Shown: positions 18,014 to 26,450 of the stretch, piece after piece
Position numbering within the stretch: position 1 is the stretch's first letter
How the letters are laid out: each line of letters starts with the position of its first letter
Assembly: GCA_963814805.1 (NCBI GenBank)
Contig: CAWFER010000012.1
Coordinates: 62,001 to 126,000 of the forward strand
Origin: AP-15 sp963814805
Lineage (GTDB): Bacteria > Pseudomonadota > Alphaproteobacteria > ATCC43930 > CGMCC-115725
Direction: 5' to 3'
Length of the DNA stretch: 64,000 bases
The notes under the pieces: model-generated
The model's input: the letters and a program-made list of their open reading frames with translations, nothing else
Told to the model about the DNA's origin: nothing
Databases searched by the model: none
Made by a program: the position numbers and the translations under genes

Positions 18014-18134
18014 CCGGCAATACTTTCTCGACCGCCACCGACGGCGCCGGCGGGTTCCACAGCGCCAGGAACGCGGCGCCGCCGAGCGCTGCCAGGACAA
18101 TGACGACGACAAACCCGATGGTCAGCTTTCCCAT
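17994..18134 (-). CDS. Small single-pass membrane protein (46 residues)
   Basis: Reads MGKLTIGFVVVIVLAALGGA, then AFLALWNPPAPSVAVEKVLP and ends DARFAK. It has one transmembrane helix from about residue 5 to 25 and a short exported tail with a VEKVLPDARF motif. I recall similar short proteins upstream of xerD in Rhodospirillales, which supports a real gene, but I know of no function. It overlaps the xerD start by 20 bases and is probably the first gene of that operon. Confidence 0.7.
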   Translation of the reverse strand: MGKLTIGFVVVIVLAALGGAAFLALWNPPAPSVAVEKVLPDARFAK

Positions 18135-18306
18135 CCCGCGGCTCGCATGTTCGTGGCCGATCGCTCCCGGCCGGATGGCCTGGCCGAACCGGCCGCACAC
18201 CGCCGGCCCACGCCACCGGCCCACACCAATTGACGACCCGGCCGCACGATATGCTAGTACCGTCCCCGCAGGCCGGAAAAAAAGCCGCGCCGACGGAGTC
18301 GACCCG

Positions 18307-18909
18307 GTGCACACTGACGCGCTCAAAACCGAACCGCGATCCCTGACGGTGCGGCGCTTTGTCCCGTGCCGGACGATCGTCCTGGTCGGGTTGATGGGCG
18401 CCGGCAAGACCAAGGTCGGGCGCCGTCTCGCCGCGCGGCTCGGCCTGCCGTTTTTCGATTCGGACCAGGAGATCGAAGCCGCCGCCGGCGAGACGATCGA
18501 GGAAATCTTCGCCAACCGTGGCGAGCAGGCGTTCCGCGACGGCGAACGCCGGGTCATCGCCCGGCTGCTGGCCCGACCGGCGCATGTGCTGGCGACCGGG
18601 GGCGGCGCGTTCATGGATCCGCAGACCCGAGCGCAAATCGCGCGGCGCGGCGTGTCCCTGTGGCTGCGCGCCGATCTCGACGTGTTGACCCAGCGGGTGT
18701 CGCGCCGGGCCGATCGGCCGTTGCTGAAGATGGGCGATCCGCGCGCGATCCTCGCCGAACTGATCGAGCGGCGCCACCCGATCTACGCCGAGGCCGAGCT
18801 GACCGTCGACAGCGGCGAGGGCTCCCCCGAATTGACGGTCAGCCGGGCGATCGCGGCGCTCGCCAGCTGCCCGCGGGCGCTGACGGCGCCCGCAGAAGGC
18901 GAGGGATGA
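18307..18909 (+). CDS. aroK: Shikimate kinase
   Basis: Phosphorylates shikimate at the 3-hydroxyl in aromatic amino acid synthesis. Intact, about 200 residues. P-loop GLMGAGKTKVGRRLA, substrate-binding DSDQEIEAAAG and FRDGERRVIARL, ATGGGAFMDPQTR and the lid RADRPLLKMGDP are all present. GTG 18307 follows a GGAG. Its TGA stop overlaps the aroB ATG as ATGA, the standard alphaproteobacterial aroK-aroB pairing. Confidence 0.95.
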   Translation: MHTDALKTEPRSLTVRRFVPCRTIVLVGLMGAGKTKVGRRLAARLGLPFFDSDQEIEAAAGETIEEIFANRGEQAFRDGERRVIARLLARPAHVLATGGGAFMDPQTRAQIARRGVSLWLRADLDVLTQRVSRRADRPLLKMGDPRAILAELIERRHPIYAEAELTVDSGEGSPELTVSRAIAALASCPRALTAPAEGEG

Positions 18910-20041
18910 CGATGACAATGGCAATGGCGCTCGAAGCTTCATCGCAACGGTTGCGCGTGGCCTTGGGAGAGCGCGCCTACGACATCGTCGTCGGACCGCG
19001 GCTGATTGGCGAGGCCGGGCGCGGATCCTGCCGCTGATGCGCCGCCGCCAGGCGGTCGTCGTCACCGACGAGAATGTCGCCCGGCATTGGCTGGGCCGGT
19101 GCGCGACAGCCTCGCCGAGGCCGGGATCGCGCAGCATGTGGTCGTGCTGCCGCCCGGCGAGGAGACCAAGGATCTCGGCCATTTCGCCCGGCTGACCGAG
19201 GACATCCTGGCCTGCGGCATCGAGCGCGGCTCGATGCTGGTGGCCTTGGGCGGCGGCGTCGTCGGCGACATGACCGGCTTTGCCGCGGCGACCCTGCTGC
19301 GCGGGATCGATTTCGTGCAGATCCCGACGACCTTGCTGGCCCAAGTCGACAGCTCGGTCGGCGGCAAGACCGGGATCAACATGGCGATCGGGCAAGAATC
19401 TGATCGGCGCCTTCTATCAGCCGCGCCTGGTGCTCGCCGACAGCGCGACGCTCGCCACCCTGCCGCGGCGCGAACTGCTCGCCGGCTATGCCGAAACCGT
19501 CAAATACGGGCTGATCCGCGACGCCGATTTCTTTACGTGGTGCGAACGCCAGGGCAATGCCCTGTGCGCGCTCGAGCCCGACCCGATCCGCCACGCGGTG
19601 GTGACCAGCTGCCGCATGAAGGCGGCGATCGTCGCCGTCGACGAGCGCGAGGAGGGCGAGCGGGCATTGCTCAATTTCGGCCATACCTTCGGCCACGCCT
19701 TGGAGACCGAGACCGGGTTTTCGAGCCGGCTGCTGCATGGCGAGGCGGTGGCGCTCGGCATGGTGCTGGCGTTCGATTTCGCCGCACGGATGGGGCTCGT
19801 CGCGGCGGCCGAGGGCGAGCGGGTGCGCCGCCATTTCGCCGCGATGGGTCTGCCGACGGTGCTTGGCGATGTCGGGCTCGCGGGGACGCCGGCCGAGCGG
19901 CTGGTCGCCCACATGGGAAAGGACAAAAAGGTCCGCGACGGAAAGATCACGCTGATCCTGCCGCGCAGGATCGGCGACGCTTTCGTCATGAAGGACGCGC
20001 CGATCGACGAATTGCGCAATTTTCTCAGCGCCGCGCCCTGA
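18906..20041 (+). CDS. aroB: 3-dehydroquinate synthase (frameshifted)
   Basis: NAD- and metal-dependent cyclisation of DAHP to 3-dehydroquinate, second step of the shikimate pathway. Motifs: VVVLPPGEETKDL, ALGGGVVGDMTGFAAATLLR for NAD binding, PTTLLAQVDSSVGGKTGIN, GAFYQPRLVLAD and the metal ligands in NFGHTFGHALET and LHGEAVALGM. Three breaks occur: one base lost near 19020 and near 19098, and one G gained near 19390 (ATCGGGCAAG for ATCGGCAAG). Joined length, about 378, is right. It converges on bolA with a 3-base gap. Confidence 0.92.
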
Positions 20042-20044
20042 GCA

Positions 20045-20320
20045 TCAGCCCTTGCCTTCGTCCGGCGTCAGCGTGGTCAGCGACAGCGCATGGACCCGGG
20101 TCGCCAGCTCCTCGGCGAGCGTCTGGTAGACGAGCCGCTGGCGCGCCACCCGGCCCTGTCCGCTAAAGGCGTCGGAGACAATCGTGACCGCAAAGTGGGT
20201 CTCGCCCTCGGGCCGCGCGCCGGCATGCCCGGCATGGCGATGCAACTCGTCGATGATGTCGAGCCGGATCGGCGCGAACCGGTCGGTCAGCTTGCGGCGG
20301 ATCGTGTCGGCGACGGACAT
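20045..20320 (-). CDS. bolA: BolA family protein
   Basis: 91-residue BolA domain, implicated with monothiol glutaredoxins in iron-sulfur handling and in morphology and stress responses. It shows IRRKLTDRFAPIRLDIIDEL, a loop with HRHAGHAGARPEGETHFAV containing the invariant-type histidines, FSGQGRVARQRLVYQTLAEE and VHALSLTTLTPDE. It is intact. Its start lies inside the 3' end of the upstream HAD gene (34-base overlap), suggesting coupling. Confidence 0.92.
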   Translation of the reverse strand: MSVADTIRRKLTDRFAPIRLDIIDELHRHAGHAGARPEGETHFAVTIVSDAFSGQGRVARQRLVYQTLAEELATRVHALSLTTLTPDEGKG

Positions 20321-21013
20321 GCCTGTGCTTTCGGTCCAGGGGATGCGGCAGCGGCGAGAAACCTTCCGAGATCGTCGACGATGTGGTGAATGTGGTCGCC
20401 GTCAGCCCCGGCGGCGGCCCAGTCGATCGTGCCGCGCACCCAGGCGGTGGTCATGCCGAGAGCGGCGGCGGGGACCAGGTTCGTGGCCATGTCCTCGACC
20501 ATCAGCGCGGTCTGCGGGGTGACCTCGTGGCGCCGCATCAGCTCGTGATAGCCGGTGAGCGCGGGCTTAGGCTCGAACCCGGCGGCGGCGATGTCAACGA
20601 TGCCGCAGAACGAGACGGGCGATGCCGAGATGGTCGAGGAGCCGCTCGGCATGGGCGACCGAACCGTTGGTGTGGACGATCTTGCGGCCGGGGAGCGCGG
20701 CCAATGCCGCGACCAGCACCGGATTGGGTGGCACGCAGGACAAATCGACGTCGTGGACATAGGCAAGGAATTCGTGGGGGTTGACCCGGTCGACGGTCAT
20801 CAGCCCGCGCATCGTCGTGCCGTGCTCGCGGAAATAGGTCTTTTGCACGACCAACGCCGCCTCTGGCGACAACCCCAGCCGCAGGGCGATAAAGCTCTGC
20901 ATGCGCGCATGGATCTGGTCGAACAGCCGGCACGAGGCGGGATAGAGGGTGTTGTCGAGATCGAAGATCCAGGTTTCGATCTCGCCCAGGGGTCGGCCGC
21001 CAACAGCGGGCAT
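20287..21013 (-). CDS. HAD-superfamily pyrimidine 5'-nucleotidase (frameshifted)
   Basis: HAD phosphatase of the SDT1/pyrimidine 5'-nucleotidase type common beside argB in alphaproteobacteria. Motif I is WIFDLDNTLYPASCRLFDQI with the nucleophile and acid Asp residues, motif II is IVHTNGSVAHAERLLDHLGI, and motif III/IV are KPALTGYHELM and ALMVEDMATNLVPAAALGM. One break near 20610 separates motif II from motif III. Joined length is about 242 residues. The gene lies 10 bases after argB. Confidence 0.85.
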
Positions 21014-21023
21014 CGCGCGCGCC

Positions 21024-21935
21024 CTAGCCGGCCCGGATCAGGGTGCCGGCGCCCGAGGTGGCGGTGAATAGTTCGAGCAGGATCGCGTGCGGCACCCGTC
21101 CGTCTAGGATCACCGCCGCCTCGACCCCGCCATCGACCGCATCGAGGCAGGTTTCGACCTTGGGGATCATGCCGCCGGAGATGACGCCCTCGGCGATCAT
21201 CCGCCGCGCCGCGCCGGCGCTGATCTCCGAAACCAGCCGCTGGTCGGCGTCGAGCACGCCGGCGACATCGGTCAGCAGCAGCAGGCGGGTCGCCTTGACC
21301 GCGGCGGCGACGGCGCCCGCCACGGTGTCGGCGTTGATGTTGTAGGTCTCGCCCGCGGCGCCGACGCCGATCGGGGCGACGACCGGGATGATGTCGGATT
21401 GCCGGAAGGTTTCGAGCACGCCCGCCGCCACGTGCTCAGGCTCGCCGACGAAGCCCAGATCGATCTCGATCCTGGCGCCCCCCTCGATCCGGCTGCGGAC
21501 GATCTTTTTGGCGCGGATCAGCCCGCCATCCTTGCCGGTCAGCCCGATGGCGCAGCCGCCCTCGGCGTTGATCGCCGCCACCAGCCCTTTGTTGATCGTG
21601 CCGGCCAACACCATCTCGACCACTTCCATGGTCTCGCGGTCGGTAATTCTGAGCCCGTCGACAAACCGGCTCTTGATGCCGAGGCGTTCCAGCATGTGGC
21701 CGATCTGCGGCCCGCCGCCATGCACGACGATCGGGTTGATGCCGACCTGCTTCAGCAGCACCACGTCGCGAGCGAATGAATCGCCGCCCCCTCGCTCCTG
21801 GCCGCCCATCGCGTGGCCGCCGTATTTGACGACCAAGGTGTGGCCGGCGTAGCGGCGCATATAAGGCAGCGCCTCGGCCAGCACCGCGGCTCTCAGGTCG
21901 GCAGGGAATGACGACGGATTGACGACAAGGTTCAT
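21024..21935 (-). CDS. argB: Acetylglutamate kinase
   Basis: Second step of arginine synthesis, phosphorylating N-acetylglutamate. It is about 303 residues and uninterrupted: VVKYGGHAMG, VVLLKQVGINPIVVHGGGPQ, VEMVLAGTINKGLVAAINAE, IGLTGKDGGLIRAKK, YNINADTVAGAVAAAVKATR, LLLLTDVAGVLDADQ and GGMIPKVETCLDAV. The loop GGQERGGGDSF after HAMG is longer and more glycine-rich than usual; it may hide two compensating errors. ATG 21935 overlaps the engB stop by four bases; 21947 is the alternative start. Confidence 0.95.
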   Translation of the reverse strand: MNLVVNPSSFPADLRAAVLAEALPYMRRYAGHTLVVKYGGHAMGGQERGGGDSFARDVVLLKQVGINPIVVHGGGPQIGHMLERLGIKSRFVDGLRITDRETMEVVEMVLAGTINKGLVAAINAEGGCAIGLTGKDGGLIRAKKIVRSRIEGGARIEIDLGFVGEPEHVAAGVLETFRQSDIIPVVAPIGVGAAGETYNINADTVAGAVAAAVKATRLLLLTDVAGVLDADQRLVSEISAGAARRMIAEGVISGGMIPKVETCLDAVDGGVEAAVILDGRVPHAILLELFTATSGAGTLIRAG

Positions 21936-22660
21936 CGCACTGGCCATTCTATCGTTTTTGTCCCGACGCCGCCACGGCAGGGGGCGTCTGATCGGATCGC
22001 GGCAAAGCCGGCGAGGGTTGCGCGCAGCGCGGCGATGCCGCGGCGCGCTTCGGCGCTGGTCAGGTGGATCTCGGGATGCGCCGCAGTATGCGAGGCGATT
22101 TCGGCCGCGACCCGTTGGACAGTCTCGCCGAGCGCCGTCGGGCCGAGCTTGTCGGTCTTGGTCAGCACGATCTGATAGGAGATGCCGGTCCGGTCGAGCA
22201 TGTCCAGCAGCGGGCGGTCGATCTCCTTGATGCCGTGACGGGCGTCGATCAACAGACACACCCGGCGCAACGCGGCGCGGGTCTGCAGATAGCGGCGCAC
22301 CAGCCCGGTCCAGCGTTTGACCGCGGCTTTCGAGGCTTCGGCGTAGCCGTAGCCGGGCAGGTCGACCAGCATCAGCGCGCCGCCGAGATCGAAGAAATTG
22401 ATCTGTTGCGTGCGGCCGGGGGTGTTGGAGATGCGCGCCAGCACGCGGCGGCCGGTCAGAGCGTTGACCAGGCTCGACTTGCCGACGTTCGAGCGCCCGG
22501 CGAAGGCGATCTCGGGCAGGGTTTCGGTCGGCAGCGCCGCCGGCTCGCCGGCCCCGGCGACAAAGCGTGCGTCGTGCGCAAACAGGCGTCGGCCGGCTTC
22601 GACGAGGCCAGGATCGACCGCTTGCGCCGGAAACAGATCCTCGGCGGCGGCTGCGGTCAT
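21932..22660 (-). CDS. engB: Ribosome-biogenesis GTPase EngB (YihA/YsxC)
   Basis: Essential GTPase in 50S assembly. 242 residues, intact. G1 is FAGRSNVGKSSLVNAL, G2 region ISNTPGRTQQINFF, G3 LVDLPGYGYAEAS and G4 VLTKTDKLGP. ATG 22660 lies 11 bases after the yidC stop and the stop overlaps the argB start, so yidC-engB-argB form one transcription unit. Confidence 0.95.
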   Translation of the reverse strand: MTAAAAEDLFPAQAVDPGLVEAGRRLFAHDARFVAGAGEPAALPTETLPEIAFAGRSNVGKSSLVNALTGRRVLARISNTPGRTQQINFFDLGGALMLVDLPGYGYAEASKAAVKRWTGLVRRYLQTRAALRRVCLLIDARHGIKEIDRPLLDMLDRTGISYQIVLTKTDKLGPTALGETVQRVAAEIASHTAAHPEIHLTSAEARRGIAALRATLAGFAAIRSDAPCRGGVGTKTIEWPVR

Positions 22661-22671
22661 CGGCGCTGTGC

Positions 22672-24369
22672 TCAGGCCGCCCCGGCGCGGTGCATGATCA
22701 CCCATTGCTGGGTGATGCTGAGCGTGTTGTTCCACGCCCAGTAGATCACCAGCCCGGCCGGGAAATGCGATAGCATGTAGGTGAACACGACGGGCAGAAT
22801 CATGAACATCTTCGCCTGGACCGGGTCGACCGGCTGTGGGTTGAGCTTTTGCTGCAGAAACATCGTCAAGCCCATGATCAGCGGCCAGGCGCCGATCATC
22901 AGGATCGATGGCGGGGTGAATGGCAACAGGCCGAACAGATTGGCGAACGAAGTCGGGTCGGGCGCCGACAGATCGTGGATCCAGCCGAAAAACGGCGCGT
23001 GCCGCATCTCGATGGTGACGAACAGGACCTTGTAGAGCGAAAAGAACACCGGGATCTGGATCACGATCGGCAGGCAGCCGGCCAACGGATTGGCCCCGAC
23101 CCTCTTATAGAGCGCCATCATCTCCTGTTGCTGGCGCGCCTTGTCGTCGGGAAAGCGCTCGCGCAATTTCTGGATCTCGGGCTGCAGCAGCTTCATCTTG
23201 CTCATCGCCTTGTAGGATTTGTTGGCGAGGGGAAAGAACAGCAGTTTGGCGCACAGGGTCAGCAGCAGGATCGCCAGCCCGAAATTACCGAGGAGCCGGT
23301 CGAAGAACTGGAGGATCAGGAAAATCGGCTTGGTCAGAAAATAGAACCAGCCGAAATCAATGGCGCGGTCAAAGCGCGGAATGCCCGATGCGGCATACGA
23401 ATTGAGCAGGTCGACTTCCTTGGCGCCGGCAAAAAAGCGGGTCGAGGTGGCGCTCGCGCCGTCGGGGGCGACGGTAATCTTGGGCCCCAGAAAATCGGTC
23501 TGGTAGTGGTCGACGCCGTTTTCCAGAGTATGCGTGAAACGGGCTTTGATCGGCTCGGTTTGCGCCGGGATCAGCGAGGTCAGCCAATATTTGTCGGTAA
23601 AGCCCAGCCAGCCGCCGCTGGAGTGATAATCGTCAGGCTGGCCCGGGCTCAACGAAGCGTATTTGACCTCCTGCAGCGAGCCGTCGAGATAGCCGATCAG
23701 CCCTTCGAACAGTATGTAATAGCCGGCGACTTTCGGCGTGCCGGTGCGGCTGATGAGGCCATAGGGCAACAGCTCGACGGGGGCGCTCCCGGTGTTGCGC
23801 ACCGCGTCCTTCACCGTGAACATGTAATAGGGATCGACCGAAATCGTGCGGGTGAAGACCAGCCCCTGCCCGTTGTCCCAGGTCAGGATCACCGGGTGGG
23901 ACGGGGTCAAGGCGCCGCCCGCGGCTTTCCACAGGGTTCGCGGCCCCGGCACCTTCACCGTCCCTGGATGGGCGGCGACCCAGCCCAATTCGGCGAGATA
24001 GGGGCTCGCCGTTCCGGACGGAGAGAGCAGCACCACTTCCGGGCTCTTCGGATTGACCGTCTCGTGATAGGTGGCGAGCGTCAAATCGTCAAAGCGGGCG
24101 CCGATCAGGTCGATCGAACCGTGCAGGCGCGGCGTGTCGATCTCGACCCGCGGCTGCTGGGCGATCGCCGCCGCGCGCGATTGTGCGGCTTGGGCGGCAA
24201 TCGCACCCGGGGCGGCGGCGCCGGGCGCGCCCGGTTTCGCGGCCGGAGCCGTGGCCGTGGTTCCGACATTCGGCGCCGGCGGCGGGTGCAGCCGCTCGAA
24301 CACAAACTGGAAGCCAATCAGAATTCCGACCGAGAGCACGATCGCAATCAACAGGTTGCGCTGTTCCAT
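22672..24369 (-). CDS. yidC: Membrane protein insertase YidC
   Basis: Inserts and folds inner-membrane proteins alone or with Sec. 565 residues, intact. It has an N-terminal anchor (NLLIAIVLSVGILIGFQFVF), a large periplasmic domain of about 300 residues, and the conserved five-helix core with FLILQFFDRLLGNFGLAILL, LPIVIQIPVFFSLYKVLFV and YMLSHFPAGLVIYWAWNNTL. Operon order is rpmH-rnpA-yidD-yidC-engB, as in many proteobacteria. Confidence 0.97.
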   Translation of the reverse strand: MEQRNLLIAIVLSVGILIGFQFVFERLHPPPAPNVGTTATAPAAKPGAPGAAAPGAIAAQAAQSRAAAIAQQPRVEIDTPRLHGSIDLIGARFDDLTLATYHETVNPKSPEVVLLSPSGTASPYLAELGWVAAHPGTVKVPGPRTLWKAAGGALTPSHPVILTWDNGQGLVFTRTISVDPYYMFTVKDAVRNTGSAPVELLPYGLISRTGTPKVAGYYILFEGLIGYLDGSLQEVKYASLSPGQPDDYHSSGGWLGFTDKYWLTSLIPAQTEPIKARFTHTLENGVDHYQTDFLGPKITVAPDGASATSTRFFAGAKEVDLLNSYAASGIPRFDRAIDFGWFYFLTKPIFLILQFFDRLLGNFGLAILLLTLCAKLLFFPLANKSYKAMSKMKLLQPEIQKLRERFPDDKARQQQEMMALYKRVGANPLAGCLPIVIQIPVFFSLYKVLFVTIEMRHAPFFGWIHDLSAPDPTSFANLFGLLPFTPPSILMIGAWPLIMGLTMFLQQKLNPQPVDPVQAKMFMILPVVFTYMLSHFPAGLVIYWAWNNTLSITQQWVIMHRAGAA

Positions 24370-24390
24370 TTTGCTTGGGGCCAGCGCCGC

Positions 24391-24678
24391 TCAGCCGGTG
24401 ACGTCAGCGTGCCGGCGATCGGCGGGTTTGCCGCCGGGCTGGGCCGGGACCGGATCGTAGCCGCTGCCGCCCCAAGGATGGCAACGGGCGAGCCGGCGCA
24501 GCGCCAGACCACCGCCGCGCACCGCGCCGTGCCGCTCGAAGGCTTCGATCGCGTAATCCGAGCAGCTCGGCAGAAAGCGGCAGGAAGGCCGCAGCAGCGG
24601 CGACACCAGCAGCTGATAGGCCCGCACTGCCGCTCGCAGGCTGGCGCTGACCACGCCGGCGCGGCGTTCCCCAATCAT
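24391..24678 (-). CDS. yidD: Membrane protein insertion efficiency factor YidD
   Basis: 95-residue protein that assists YidC. It shows the family signature LRAAVRAYQLLVSPLLRPSC and RFLPSCSDYAIEAFERHG, with the conserved cysteines, and RLARCHPWGGSGYDPVP. ATG 24678 overlaps the rnpA stop region, and yidC starts about 20 bases downstream. Confidence 0.95.
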   Translation of the reverse strand: MIGERRAGVVSASLRAAVRAYQLLVSPLLRPSCRFLPSCSDYAIEAFERHGAVRGGGLALRRLARCHPWGGSGYDPVPAQPGGKPADRRHADVTG

Positions 24679-24679
24679 C

Positions 24680-25066
24680 TCAATCCTCCTCCGCGCGGCG
24701 CGGCCGGCGCCCGACCGGACTCCGCTCGATCCTGCGCAGCGCGCCGGCAAGATCGTCGAGGAGCGCCGGATAGGGCCGTTCGGCCGTGCCCGAGCGGGCG
24801 ATCAGCACATAATCGGTCCCCGACGCGCCGAGAACCGGCAAGACCTCGGCTGCCGCCTCGCGCAGCCGTCGCTTTGCCCGATTGCGGATCACCGCGTTGC
24901 CAACTTTGCGGCTGGCGGTGTATCCGATCCGCGGCGGACCCTCGTCCGCCGGCCCCGGCTGCGCCGCCGCCTGCAGTATCAACCCGGGCGTCACCGCCTT
25001 GCGGCGTGTCGCCGCAACACGCAGGAAGTCGGCGCGGATCTTGAGCGTTGCAAGTCTGCCGCCCAC
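24680..25066 (-). CDS. rnpA: Ribonuclease P protein component
   Basis: Protein cofactor of RNase P for tRNA 5' maturation. 128 residues, basic. The opening region is LKIRADFLRVAATRRKAVTP and the signature is RIGYTASRKVGNAVIRNRAKRRLREA. It is uninterrupted and sits 43 bases after rpmH, the standard pairing. Confidence 0.95.
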   Translation of the reverse strand: MGGRLATLKIRADFLRVAATRRKAVTPGLILQAAAQPGPADEGPPRIGYTASRKVGNAVIRNRAKRRLREAAAEVLPVLGASGTDYVLIARSGTAERPYPALLDDLAGALRRIERSPVGRRPRRAEED

Positions 25067-25109
25067 GGAATTCCCGCCCGGCGGGGTCGAGCGGAGGACG
25101 ATCGCTGTC

Positions 25110-25244
25110 TCAGGCGGACAGCCGCTTGCGGCCCTTGGCCCGCCGCGCCGCGATCACCCGGCGGCCGGCGGCTGTCGCCATCCGCGCCCGAAACCCGTGG
25201 CGGCGCTTGCGAACGAGTTTGCTGGGCTGGTAAGTGCGCTTCAC
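25110..25244 (-). CDS. rpmH: 50S ribosomal protein L34
   Basis: 44 residues, highly basic: KRTYQPSKLVRKRRHGFRAR and MATAAGRRVIAARRAKGRKR followed by LSA. This is a complete L34. The start is GTG at 25244. It is the first gene of the rpmH-rnpA-yidD-yidC operon, with a strong promoter about 45 bases upstream. dnaA and the replication origin, often nearby, are not in the window. Confidence 0.97.
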   Translation of the reverse strand: MKRTYQPSKLVRKRRHGFRARMATAAGRRVIAARRAKGRKRLSA

Positions 25245-25287
25245 GGCGCCGACTCCGATTGCGGGATCTCTCTCGAGCGGAGGCGGC

Positions 25288-25316
25288 TGTATAGGAGAGG
25301 CGGTCCGCGAAGTCAA
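25288..25316 (-). promoter_or_regulatory. Sigma-70 promoter for rpmH-rnpA
   Basis: On the minus strand TTGACT (25316-25311), a 17-base spacer and TATACA (25293-25288) give an excellent housekeeping promoter ahead of rpmH. Transcription would start near 25281, leaving a leader of about 37 bases. Confidence 0.75.
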
Positions 25317-25323
25317 CGGCCGC

Positions 25324-25368
25324 TCCGGTTGTGGAGGTGGGAGTCCGGTTTTGAGGCGGGCTCCGGTT
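25324..25368. repeat. Three TCCGGTT direct repeats upstream of the ferritin-like genes
   Basis: TCCGGTT occurs at 25324-25330, 25344-25350 and 25362-25368, spaced 20 and 18 bases, close to two helical turns. It lies between the rpmH promoter and the ferritin-like pair. A protein-binding array is possible; chance in GC-rich DNA is also possible. Nothing else is recognisable up to the RBS-like AGGGAG at 25462. Confidence 0.35.
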
Positions 25369-25481
25369 TCCGGGCGGGGTCCGCTTCAGGAGTGGAATGA
25401 GGCGGGCTTCTCCAGCGTTCGCTTGTGCGCGGGCGGCGGAAATGGCATGTCGGGGCGGCATAGGGAGAAAAGTTAGCAACG

Positions 25482-26450
25482 ATGGTGACTGACGCGACGG
25501 TTGAGGCGGCCGATCGTGCCGCCCGGATTTGGGCTGCGGCCGAACCCGGTCCGATCGTTCCTGGCAGCGAAGCGCACAAGCGCGCGTTTTGCCGGATGCT
25601 GCTCGACACCCATAATCCCTACCGGCCATCGATTATCGATTGGCCCCCGCTCGAGCGCGAGGCGCGCGACCGGCTGGTCGGGCTGCCGATCTGGGATATC
25701 GCGGTGCAGACCGAAGGGAAAGCCCGTCTGCGGGTGCTGAGCTACGCCGAGATGGTGGCGGATCCGCTGCTGCGCCAAGCAATCGAGCTCGACGGCTTCG
25801 AGGAAGGACGGCACAAGCAAGTCCTCTCCAATTTGGTCGAGGCGTACGGCATCCGTCTCGCCCCGGAACCCGATTATCTGCGCCCGCGCGACCCCGAATG
25901 GGCTTTCATGGTTACCGGCTTCAGCGAGTGCATCGACAGCTTTTTCGCCTTTGGTCTGTTCGCGCTGGCCGAGCGGTCGGGCTTTTTTCCGACGGCCTTG
26001 GTCGAGACTTTCGAGCCGGTGATGCAGGAGGAAGGCCGCCACATCCTGTTCTTCGTGAACTGGGTTGCCTGGCGCCGCCGCCGCCTGCCGTGGTGGCGGC
26101 GCCCCTGGTTCGCAATCAAAACCCTGGCGGTCTGGGCTTTTCTGATTTGGGAGCGGATCGGCATAGCCCGGGGGGTCGGCAACAGCCAAGCCGCCGGAGC
26201 GGACGCGCCGGGGACGCCGCAGGACAACAACTTCACTATGACCGGCAGCAAGTCGCTCGGCGCTGTCGATCTCTCGGCGGCGGCGCTGATCGACCTTTGC
26301 CTGGCCGAGAACGATCGCAGGCTGTCCGGCTATGATCCGCGCCTGTTACGGCCCAATGTCGTGCCGCGCCTGATGCGTTTCGCCCGCCGGCTGATGCGCT
26401 TCGCCCACCGCTTCATGCGGTGGCGGGGCAATCTTGTGTCGGCACCATGA
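25482..26450 (+). CDS. Ferritin-like di-iron protein, first paralogue
   Basis: 322 residues, intact. A predicted four-helix di-iron bundle shows Glu in AVQTEGKARLR, Glu/His in GFEEGRHKQVL, Glu in GFSECIDSFFAFG and Glu/His in VMQEEGRHILFFVNW. These are the six ligands expected of a ferritin-like or di-iron oxidase site. Residues near 193-215 (RRPWFAIKTLAVWAFLIWER) are hydrophobic with basic flanks and may touch the membrane. The C-terminus holds a repeat, RLMRFARRLMRFAHRFMR. Its TGA overlaps the next ATG. The family appears in databases only as ferritin-like domain protein; a role in iron storage or lipid/di-iron oxidation is inference. Confidence 0.75.
   Translation: MVTDATVEAADRAARIWAAAEPGPIVPGSEAHKRAFCRMLLDTHNPYRPSIIDWPPLEREARDRLVGLPIWDIAVQTEGKARLRVLSYAEMVADPLLRQAIELDGFEEGRHKQVLSNLVEAYGIRLAPEPDYLRPRDPEWAFMVTGFSECIDSFFAFGLFALAERSGFFPTALVETFEPVMQEEGRHILFFVNWVAWRRRRLPWWRRPWFAIKTLAVWAFLIWERIGIARGVGNSQAAGADAPGTPQDNNFTMTGSKSLGAVDLSAAALIDLCLAENDRRLSGYDPRLLRPNVVPRLMRFARRLMRFAHRFMRWRGNLVSAP

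Noticed and set aside
24300..25320. Chromosome replication origin near rpmH-rnpA
   Set aside because: No dnaA gene, no cluster of DnaA boxes and no AT-rich unwinding element were seen; alphaproteobacterial origins are often elsewhere.
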